A stretch of 10,862 nucleotides of DNA from Methanolinea sp. SDB (GTDB lineage Archaea; Halobacteriota; Methanomicrobia; Methanomicrobiales; Methanospirillaceae), in the NCBI GenBank assembly GCA_001412335.1, contig LKUF01000142.1:1-10862 (forward strand), in the 5' to 3' direction. Positions 1-5,502 of this stretch are shown in pieces (position 1 is the first letter of the stretch; each line of letters starts with the position of its first letter). The notes under the pieces were generated by a model. The model had not been told where the DNA came from. It did no database searches and saw only the letters and a list, made by a program, of their open reading frames with translations. A program made the translations under genes and the position numbers.

Positions 1-224
1 AGATCGTGCTCTTCCTTCAGGGAGAAAAGCCGTTTCCTGGTGAAGTCCTGGCCAAAAAAGAGATAGAGGAAGAATCCCACGACAGGCAGGACGAGGAGGA
101 CGAGGATCCATGAGAGGGCTGAATTGGGGTTACGGCGCTCGAAGAAGATGATCCCGAATGCCATGAGATACTGGACGATGATGAAGATTTCCAGGATTGA
201 GATCTCGATTGACAGGAATGACAT
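1..224 (-). CDS. cls: Cardiolipin synthase-like protein, N-terminus (partial)
   Basis: This reading frame starts with ATG at 224 and is still open at base 1, so only the first 74 residues are visible. The peptide has two hydrophobic segments, about residues 9-28 and 38-57, separated by the motif FFERRNPNSALSW. A second motif, LYLFFGQDF, ends the second segment and is followed by basic residues. This is the pattern of the PLDc_N membrane domain of bacterial-type cardiolipin synthases (phospholipase D superfamily). The two catalytic HKD motifs lie outside the window and cannot be checked. Archaeal homologues, for example in Methanospirillum, join polar lipids into cardiolipin-type dimers at the membrane. 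The start is supported by GAGATGAT at a suitable distance upstream and by the exact family-like N-terminus. The gene is divergent from the AbrB-arsM unit. The family call is firm; substrate specificity is inference. Confidence 0.85.
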   Translation of the reverse strand, partial: MSFLSIEISILEIFIIVQYLMAFGIIFFERRNPNSALSWILVLLVLPVVGFFLYLFFGQDFTRKRLFSLKEEHD

Positions 225-249
225 GGACAATCATCTCATTGTGTGAGGA

Positions 250-270
250 TACAGGATATTTTTTCCTGTA
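250..270. promoter_or_regulatory. Inverted repeat enclosing the putative cls TATA box
   Basis: TACAGGA (250-256) and TCCTGTA (264-270) form a perfect 7-base inverted repeat around a 7-base A/T spacer. Read on the minus strand the spacer is AAAAATA. It lies about 36 bases before the cls start codon, which would place transcription start near 234 and leave a short leader holding the GAGATGAT ribosome binding site. A protein bound to the repeat would cover the TBP site. The symmetry is seen directly; the operator role is inferred. Confidence 0.4.
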
Positions 271-423
271 CTGTGCATTCTCCGCAATCCCGAATACATT
301 TTCCGCAGAGTACCCCTCCGAATCCATACCTCTGAGATCTCCCAAAGACCAGGAGAACGCGTGTATCGCGATGGTTTATTCCAAAGTTAGTTCTGATTAT
401 ACTGAAAATTTTGAAATATCTGA

Positions 424-463
424 AAAATATATATGCTTGGAGTTCAGATTCTTATCAGGGTGA
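424..463 (+). promoter_or_regulatory. TATA box and ribosome binding site of the AbrB-arsM unit
   Basis: An A/T tract, AAAAATATATATG (424-436), fits an archaeal TATA box. A start point about 26 bases on, near 455, would give a leader of about 12 bases. GGGTGA (458-463) lies three bases before the ATG at 467 and matches the archaeal anti-Shine-Dalgarno sequence. No transcript data are available. Confidence 0.5.
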
Positions 464-466
464 CAG

Positions 467-748
467 ATGAAACATGATGAACAGATACCTGCCTGCGGCG
501 ACACCGCTCAATGCACATGCAGTGTCGAAGCGGTGGTGACAGTGGACGGGAGGGGACAGATGGTCCTTCCGAAAGAAGTCCGTGATCGGGCGGGGATCTC
601 TGCCGGTGACCGCCTTGCAGTGATTTTCTGGGAGAAGGAGGATGATGTCTGCTGTATCACGCTGATCAAGGCAGCTTTCTTCGACGGCATGGTCAGGTCA
701 CTGCTGGGCCCCATGATGGAGGCTATCTCTTCCGGGAAACAAGGGTGA
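467..748 (+). CDS. AbrB/SpoVT-type regulator, HgcAB-associated protein family
   Basis: A 93-residue protein with a swapped-hairpin AbrB domain at about residues 20-68. The signature VTVDGRGQMVLPKEVR is followed by AGISAGDRLAV, the usual AbrB core, so a dimeric DNA-binding or scaffold role is likely. The N-terminal arm carries C10, C16 and C18 and the second half carries the pair C62-C63; such cysteines are unusual for plain AbrB antitoxins and could bind a thiophilic metal or metalloid. The C-terminal helix (FFDGMVRSLLGPMMEAI) resembles that of proteins annotated as HgcAB-associated, which are found near the mercury methylation genes hgcA and hgcB. No hgcAB genes are in this window. The stop codon lies five bases before the arsM ATG, so the two genes are probably cotranscribed and translationally coupled. 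The AbrB fold is clear; metal sensing is inference. Confidence 0.8.
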   Translation: MKHDEQIPACGDTAQCTCSVEAVVTVDGRGQMVLPKEVRDRAGISAGDRLAVIFWEKEDDVCCITLIKAAFFDGMVRSLLGPMMEAISSGKQG

Positions 749-753
749 ACGAC

Positions 754-1566
754 ATGGACGAACACGAGATAAGACGACGTGTAACTGAAAAGTATGGAGA
801 GATCGCATCCGGAAAAACCTGCGGCTGCAGCTGTGCACCTGGCTGTTGCGGACAGGAGACCACGGCAGCATCAGTAAGCCTCGGGGTTGGCTACTCGGAG
901 GAGGATCTGTCAGCAGTGCCCAACGGCGCCAACCTGGGCCTCGGGTGCGGAAACCCCGTGGCTATCGCATCATTAAAAGAGGGCGAGACGGTTCTCGACC
1001 TGGGATCCGGGGCCGGCTTCGACTGTTTCCTCGCTGCGCGACGCGTGGGAAAGGCCGGCAGGGTTATCGGCGTTGAGATGACCCCGGAGATGCTTGAAAA
1101 GGCCCGGAAAAACGCTGAACGTGGCTCGTACGCAAACATCGAGTTCAGGCTCGGCGAGATCGAGCACCTCCCGGTTGCCGACTCGTCGGTCGATGTGATA
1201 ATCTCCAACTGCGTGATCAACCTCTCGCCTGACAAGCCGGCGGTCTTTTCCGAGGCATACCGCGTTCTGCGTCCCGGTGGGCGGATCATGGTATCCGATA
1301 TCGTGATTACCCGGGATCTCCCCGATCCGGTCAAAAGATTGGCGGACGCCTACACGGGATGCATATCGGGGGCTTCCATAAAGGATGCCTACCTCGACTG
1401 CATCGTCTCCGCAGGATTCCTGGATATTGCCATACTGGACGAGAAGACATTTCCAATCGATTTTATCACCAGCGATCCGGAGATCAGCGGGCTGTCCCCC
1501 GATCTCCTCGAAGGCCTGAAAGAATCTGTGAAGAGTATCAGGGTGCGTGCGATAAAACCACGCTGA
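754..1566 (+). CDS. arsM: Arsenite methyltransferase
   Basis: A 270-residue class I SAM-dependent methyltransferase that transfers methyl groups to trivalent arsenic using thiols, giving methylarsenicals. The SAM-binding motif VLDLGSGAGFDCFLAA lies near residues 80-95, followed by the acidic VIGVEMTPEM. Family-defining segments are ANLGLGCGNP, EFRLGEIEHLPVAD, ISNCVINLSPDK and GCISGAS. The metalloid-binding cysteines expected for ArsM are present: the N-terminal pair near C31-C32, C153 in SNCVINL and C203 in GCISGA. The N-terminus also has a CGCSC cluster. I chose ATG 754 over an in-frame GTG at 745 because that GTG is part of GGGTGA (743-748), the likely ribosome binding site, five bases before 754. 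The gene follows the AbrB-type regulator directly. In anaerobic archaea the role may be detoxification or, less certainly, volatilisation of other metalloids. Confidence 0.93.
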   Translation: MDEHEIRRRVTEKYGEIASGKTCGCSCAPGCCGQETTAASVSLGVGYSEEDLSAVPNGANLGLGCGNPVAIASLKEGETVLDLGSGAGFDCFLAARRVGKAGRVIGVEMTPEMLEKARKNAERGSYANIEFRLGEIEHLPVADSSVDVIISNCVINLSPDKPAVFSEAYRVLRPGGRIMVSDIVITRDLPDPVKRLADAYTGCISGASIKDAYLDCIVSAGFLDIAILDEKTFPIDFITSDPEISGLSPDLLEGLKESVKSIRVRAIKPR

Positions 1567-1568
1567 CC

Positions 1569-1575
1569 TTTTTTT
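1569..1575 (+). terminator. T-tract after arsM
   Basis: Seven consecutive T residues begin two bases after the arsM stop codon, without an obvious strong hairpin. T-runs at gene ends are typical archaeal transcription termination signals. The next gene starts 76 bases on, so partial read-through into it cannot be excluded. Confidence 0.4.
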
Positions 1576-1642
1576 GCCAAGGTCACAAGAACCACTGACC
1601 AATTACAAACCCTCATCGCATTTGGGCACGAACAGGTAAGGA

Positions 1643-2455
1643 ATGAATCATCGCCCGGTTGTCCTTGTCCACGGATGGAAGAGCCGTCCGGCGATATGGG
1701 ACCGCCTCGTTGAACGCCTGGAAAGGGAATCCTACCCGTGCTGGAACTTCGACCACTCCCGGATGAAGGGCGCATCTCTTGAAGATATAGCCGGGGCACT
1801 GCGTGACTATATCAGGTCCCGGCGGGAAGAGACCGGTTACGCGGGTTCCCTGGATATCATCTGCCACTCGATGGGGACCTGCGTTGCCCGGTACATGCTC
1901 GAAGTGCTCGATGGCGACTCCATGGAGGAGAATGCCTGGCAGCTCATCGGGATTGGCCCCCCAAACAACGGGTCATCGCTTGCAGAGCTCTTCTGCCACC
2001 CCGAGCACGGGAAGAATATCATCGATCGGCTCGCAGGCGTCTTCGTCCCCCATGGCTACGATCCTGCCGACGATCTCATCGTCCAGCAGTTTCGGCCGGA
2101 GAGTGCGGCCATGACCAGGCTGAAGGCCGCGGGAACACGCGGCGATATCAGGTACCGGGTGATCGTTGCTGCAAACACCACGAAGACCCAAAATTTTTTC
2201 CCGAGTTTCGAAGGCAGGACGCTCGAACTGGATCGTGAAGGCGGCCTGGATACCACGTACTCGGGCGACGGCATTGTCCCGCACAGCGACTCCTTCCTGC
2301 CAGGGGCGGAGGTTTCGGTCCTTCCTGCGGATCCGGGCCTCCTCGCCCTCTGTCCCGACATGTACTGTCACATCAACCTCCCGAGGAATCCCGAGGTGAT
2401 CGACCGGATCATGGATCTCCTCTCAGATGAGGAGCAGGCATCCGCAGAAGATTAA
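1643..2455 (+). CDS. Alpha/beta hydrolase, lipase/PGAP1-like
   Basis: A 270-residue alpha/beta-hydrolase without a signal peptide, so probably cytoplasmic. The oxyanion-hole strand VVLVHGW (residues 6-12) opens the fold. The nucleophile elbow is ICHSMGT with Ser76; Asp209 in SGDGIVPHSD and His243 in YCHINLP are well placed to complete the triad. GIGPPNNGSSLAELF (about 104-117) resembles the post-elbow segment of triacylglycerol lipases and PGAP1-like esterases. The elbow has Cys in place of the first Gly of GxSxG, an uncommon but tolerated variation. Length fits a single-domain esterase or lipase; substrate is unknown. AGGTAAGG just before the ATG at 1643 is a reasonable ribosome binding site. 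The gene may read through from arsM or have its own weak promoter; no functional link to arsenic is evident. Confidence 0.8.
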   Translation: MNHRPVVLVHGWKSRPAIWDRLVERLERESYPCWNFDHSRMKGASLEDIAGALRDYIRSRREETGYAGSLDIICHSMGTCVARYMLEVLDGDSMEENAWQLIGIGPPNNGSSLAELFCHPEHGKNIIDRLAGVFVPHGYDPADDLIVQQFRPESAAMTRLKAAGTRGDIRYRVIVAANTTKTQNFFPSFEGRTLELDREGGLDTTYSGDGIVPHSDSFLPGAEVSVLPADPGLLALCPDMYCHINLPRNPEVIDRIMDLLSDEEQASAED

Positions 2456-2474
2456 TCCAGGGGGATGGCAGTCC

Positions 2475-2543
2475 TGCTGCCCGTAGAGAGCCAAGCCGTC
2501 AGAAATTGTTGCCGGTATCCAAGAGGGTGCTGCCCGCAGAGAG
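2475..2543. repeat. Short direct repeat in the convergent spacer
   Basis: TGCTGCCCGTAGAGAG (2475-2490) recurs as TGCTGCCCGCAGAGAG (2528-2543), 15 of 16 bases identical and offset by 53 bases. It lies between the ends of the hydrolase gene and the opposing DUF2115 gene. No function is apparent and chance is possible. Confidence 0.45.
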
Positions 2544-2567
2544 TTCCGTATCGCTGCAGGATGGGAT

Positions 2568-3191
2568 CTATACCCCCTCCATCTGTTTTGCAGGGCAGAA
2601 ATTGCAGATCGAGAACGGGATATCCTCTTCCTTGTCACGTATCGGGCAGAAATAGTCTTCACCGCGCTTTTCGACGGTAAAACCGCCGGGGAACGGGGTG
2701 CCGACAGGATGGCCGGGTTCCTCGAGCACGAACATGGCGAAGGCGGAGAGCAGGTAGTAGAAGAGGGAGCGGACCGGTTCGCCGAACGAAAACTCGGTGC
2801 CGGATGCACCGGAATTTTCAAAGCACCCTGCAGGTACCGCAGCCAGGAACCTGGCAAACGTCTCCTCGTCCGAGATCGGCTCCCCGAGGTTGAAGAATTT
2901 TCCTGAACGGTGCATGGAGAGAAGCCGGTGGTACATCCCGAAGAACTGCTTATCGAAGTAGGGGCGAATCCTCTCGCGGTAGGGTGACGGGAGCCGGTCA
3001 ATCTCGTTTTTCACGGTGCCACCGATGACCTGGAGCTCGTACAGGGAGTAGGTGGATATCTCTTCGGCAATTGTCTCTGCGAGCTCTCCCCTGGTGCGGG
3101 CGGATGCCATCCGGCGGACGGCCTTTGCGACTCTCTTATACTCAATATCGTCCTGGTCCGGGATTGTATCGTCTCGAATGATCTGGTTCAT
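2568..3191 (-). CDS. DUF2115 (UPF0305) family protein
   Basis: A 207-residue soluble protein that matches the DUF2115 family of methanogens in its layout. The N-terminal half is helical and charged (RTRGELAETIAEEIS, about residues 32-46). The C-terminal part has PGGFTVEKRGEDYFCP followed by KEEDIPFSICNFCPAKQ, the conserved end of this family. C182, C196 and C199, possibly with C123, could bind a metal or cluster, but no such function is established as far as I know. The biochemical role of the family is unknown. ATG 3191 gives the full family length; GGAAGGAAG lies about 10 bases upstream, slightly far for a ribosome binding site. The gene lies 140 bases downstream of the aspartase gene on the same strand and may be separately transcribed because a T-tract intervenes. 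Confidence 0.8.
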   Translation of the reverse strand: MNQIIRDDTIPDQDDIEYKRVAKAVRRMASARTRGELAETIAEEISTYSLYELQVIGGTVKNEIDRLPSPYRERIRPYFDKQFFGMYHRLLSMHRSGKFFNLGEPISDEETFARFLAAVPAGCFENSGASGTEFSFGEPVRSLFYYLLSAFAMFVLEEPGHPVGTPFPGGFTVEKRGEDYFCPIRDKEEDIPFSICNFCPAKQMEGV

Positions 3192-3231
3192 CCGGCGGTT
3201 CTTCCTTCCGTATCCATTTTTCTAATCAACG

Positions 3232-3243
3232 TGAAAAAAGGTA
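3232..3243 (-). terminator. T-tract after the frd-asp operon
   Basis: On the minus strand a run of six T residues within ACCTTTTTTCAC lies about 90 bases after the aspartase stop codon and before the DUF2115 start. This fits an archaeal 3' end signal, but no strong hairpin accompanies it. Confidence 0.25.
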
Positions 3244-3331
3244 TTCAATATGCGGGGACTGGTGCCTGCTATCAGAGCCCGGTTTTCACTGGCCGCTCCT
3301 GGCCGTAATTTCACTTGGAATCAGTGTCAGG

Positions 3332-4726
3332 CTATTCATCGCCGCCGTACCGGTTTCTTGCCGCCTGTGCCATATCGAAGAGATCGTCTGCTTCCCGGGT
3401 AGTGAGGATACCCCTCTCTATGGCGATATCCCTGACCGGCCTTCCGGTTCGTGCAGATTCCCTGGCAATCTCGGCCGCACCCAGGTACCCGATCCGTGGA
3501 GAGAGCAGGGTTGCCAGGATGGGATTTTTATCGATATACTGGGAAAGGCGGCCTTCATTCGCCTCGATTCCCACGACGCACCGTTCTACAAAGACAGGAA
3601 GGTATGAGTTGAGCATGGCGAGCGAATCCAGGATATTGCAGGTCATCACAGGTGTCATGACATTGAGATCGACCTGGCCTGCCTGTGCCGCCAGGGAGAC
3701 GACACAGTCGTTGCCAATCACCTGGAATGAGACCATGTTCAGGCACTCGGCCATCACCGGGTTGACTTTAGCGGGCATTATGGAGGAACCGGGCTGAACC
3801 GCAGGAAGGACTAGCTCCCCCAGGCCTGTCACGGGCCCCGACCCGAGGAGCCGGAGATCATTTGCAATCCTCCCAAGTTCGTTCGACAGTTCCCGGAGAG
3901 CTCCTGAGAATGCCGCCATCTGTGACCTGCTCTGTAATGCCTCCAGGCTGTCCCTGGCGGGCATGAGCGGGAGACTTGAGATCGTGGAGAGGTGTTCTAT
4001 GACATTGGCACGGAAGCCTGGTGGGGTGTTTGCACCCGTCCCGGTTGCCGTCCCGCCGAGTGCGACCTCGAGGAGGTCATCACGGCGCTCCCGTATCCGC
4101 CGGGCAGATCTCGCTACCGCGGCTGCATAGGCAAGAAACTCGTCGCCAAGTGTTACAGGAACGGCATCCATCAAATGTGTCCGCCCTGATTTGGGCATAT
4201 CCAGGAATTCCTGCCCTTTCTCTTCCAGGGCCGAGATGAAGACGGAGAGGATGGTGAGGAGGTGGTCTGCCCGGTTCATTATCGCGATATGAGATGCGGT
4301 GGGAAAAGTATCGTTGGTGGACTGTGACCGGTTGACATGGTCGTTCGGGCTGATATACCCGTACTCCCCCCTGGCCCTGCCGCATATCTCAAGGGCCCGG
4401 TTTGCCAGAACCTCGTTGACATTCATGTGAAAAGAGGTGCCGGCGCCCGCCTGGAATATATCTACCGGGAACTGGTCGGCCATTCCGCCGGCGATCACCT
4501 CTCCAGCCGCCTGGATAATCGCATCGGCCTTCTCATTGTCCAGGACGCCGAGCTCTTTGTTGGCCATTGCTGCCGCCTTCTTTACCATCGCATATGCCTG
4601 GACCAGCTCGGGGCGCTCACGCCGCCCGCTGACAGGGAAATTCTCCAGGGACCTTACAGTCTGGATGCCATAATACACATCAGCCTGTACATCCATCTCC
4701 CCGATCGAATCACGCTCGCGCCGCAT
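3332..4726 (-). CDS. aspA: Aspartate ammonia-lyase (fumarase/aspartase superfamily)
   Basis: A 464-residue enzyme of the fumarase II/aspartase superfamily, expected to be a cytoplasmic homotetramer that splits aspartate into fumarate and ammonia. Superfamily motifs are complete: HVNRSQSTNDT (130-140), SGRTHLMDAVPVTLG (180-194) and the catalytic SS-loop GSSIMPAKVNPV (313-324), whose first serine is the probable base. Details favour aspartase over class II fumarase: STND rather than SSND, GANTPPGF rather than LNTHP, and PAKVNPV rather than PGKVNPT. RTHL is, however, more fumarase-like, so fumarase activity is the main alternative. A longer frame reaches 4852 but its first 42 codons overlap the frdB end and do not resemble the family. 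ATG 4726, two bases after the frdB stop, gives the normal N-terminus DSIGEMDVQADVYYG; GTG 4732 is a minor alternative. It is the last gene of the operon with frdAB. Confidence 0.82.
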   Translation of the reverse strand: MRRERDSIGEMDVQADVYYGIQTVRSLENFPVSGRRERPELVQAYAMVKKAAAMANKELGVLDNEKADAIIQAAGEVIAGGMADQFPVDIFQAGAGTSFHMNVNEVLANRALEICGRARGEYGYISPNDHVNRSQSTNDTFPTASHIAIMNRADHLLTILSVFISALEEKGQEFLDMPKSGRTHLMDAVPVTLGDEFLAYAAAVARSARRIRERRDDLLEVALGGTATGTGANTPPGFRANVIEHLSTISSLPLMPARDSLEALQSRSQMAAFSGALRELSNELGRIANDLRLLGSGPVTGLGELVLPAVQPGSSIMPAKVNPVMAECLNMVSFQVIGNDCVVSLAAQAGQVDLNVMTPVMTCNILDSLAMLNSYLPVFVERCVVGIEANEGRLSQYIDKNPILATLLSPRIGYLGAAEIARESARTGRPVRDIAIERGILTTREADDLFDMAQAARNRYGGDE

Positions 4727-4728
4727 CT

Positions 4729-5502
4729 TCACATCTCTTCGCCTTCTTTTCGTTGTTTTTTGATCTCCTGTCGTGCCTGGCCGATTGCTACAATCGGTGG
4801 TACACCCCGCGGGCAGACCTGACGGCAGTTCGCATGAAACTCGCATCCCCACCAGCCATCGGGTGTATCCGCCGTTTTTAACCGTTCAATCCTCCGGCCT
4901 TCCCGCGGGTCTATACAGAACCGGTAGAGGGAGGCAAGGGCGGCCGGACCGGAAAAGCGAGGATTTTTTGCATCCACCGGACAGGCTGCAAAACAAGCTC
5001 CGCACAGGATGCAGTTGGTATACAACTCGAGTTCCCTGACATCTGACGGGTCCATCAACCGTTCCTTCTCAGGGTCCGGATCCAGTGGGGAAAAAACGGG
5101 ATCAATATCACGATAGAACGCAAAGAACCGGGTCATATCCACTACAAGGTCGCAAATCACGGGAAGGTGGGGTAGCGGCTCCACCAGCACGTCCTCTTTT
5201 GGATCCCATGAAACCGGCCCACCGATCGCTGGATAGCCTGATAGAGAGATCTCCTGCTCACCCGCCAGAAGCGGCATCAACTGCGTCCGACAGGCAAGCC
5301 GCGGCACCTTGTTGATCAGCATTGCGCAGGATCCGCAAACGGCTCCCCTGCAGGAATAGCGGAATGCGAGGGAGTCATCGAATTCTTCCTGGATTTTGAA
5401 GAGTGCGGAAAGGACGGTCATGCCCGGCGCCGCCTCCATCTCGAAGGTATCATAGCGTGGTTCGGACATTCCCTGGCGATGACGGAATACCTTCAGTCTC
5501 AT
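4729..5502 (-). CDS. frdB: Fumarate reductase/succinate dehydrogenase iron-sulfur subunit
   Basis: A 257-residue SdhB/FrdB/TfrB-type electron transfer subunit. The N-terminal plant-type ferredoxin domain binds a [2Fe-2S] cluster through C51, C56, C59 and C71 (CRGAVCGSC and a later Cys). The helical C-terminal domain has CILCGACFAACP (164-175) and CEFHANCRQVCPRG (220-233), which supply ligands for [4Fe-4S] and [3Fe-4S] clusters as in SdhB. It passes electrons to the flavin of FrdA. Classical methanogen TfrB carries an extra C-terminal HdrB-like domain with CCG motifs that oxidises CoM-SH and CoB-SH; that domain is absent, as this protein ends at the normal SdhB length. No membrane anchor gene (sdhC/D) is nearby. 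The start overlaps the frdA stop by one base (TGATG), indicating translational coupling. The physiological electron donor is therefore open. Confidence 0.92.
   Translation of the reverse strand: MRLKVFRHRQGMSEPRYDTFEMEAAPGMTVLSALFKIQEEFDDSLAFRYSCRGAVCGSCAMLINKVPRLACRTQLMPLLAGEQEISLSGYPAIGGPVSWDPKEDVLVEPLPHLPVICDLVVDMTRFFAFYRDIDPVFSPLDPDPEKERLMDPSDVRELELYTNCILCGACFAACPVDAKNPRFSGPAALASLYRFCIDPREGRRIERLKTADTPDGWWGCEFHANCRQVCPRGVPPIVAIGQARQEIKKQRKEGEEM

Larger units (their letters stand above)
225..466. other. Divergent spacer between cls and the AbrB-arsM unit
   Basis: No convincing gene lies here. The plus-strand frame that crosses this spacer from 197 overlaps the cls N-terminus, has no family features and carries no ribosome binding site. 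The right end (about 400-440) is very A/T-rich and contains the promoter of the rightward unit; the left part holds the inverted repeat at 250-270. The middle (about 271-400) shows nothing I can interpret. Confidence 0.5.

Noticed and set aside
197..463. An 88-codon plus-strand frame before the AbrB gene
   Set aside because: It overlaps the well-supported cls start on the other strand, crosses the A/T-rich promoter region, lacks a ribosome binding site and resembles no family.
973..1602. A 209-codon minus-strand frame opposite arsM
   Set aside because: It is antisense to a complete arsM gene with all its motifs; it has no recognisable domain and is a by-product of G/C-rich codon use.
4727..4852. 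A 42-residue N-terminal extension of the aspartase
   Set aside because: It lies wholly within the end of frdB in another frame, has no family similarity, and the known aspartase N-terminus begins at ATG 4726.
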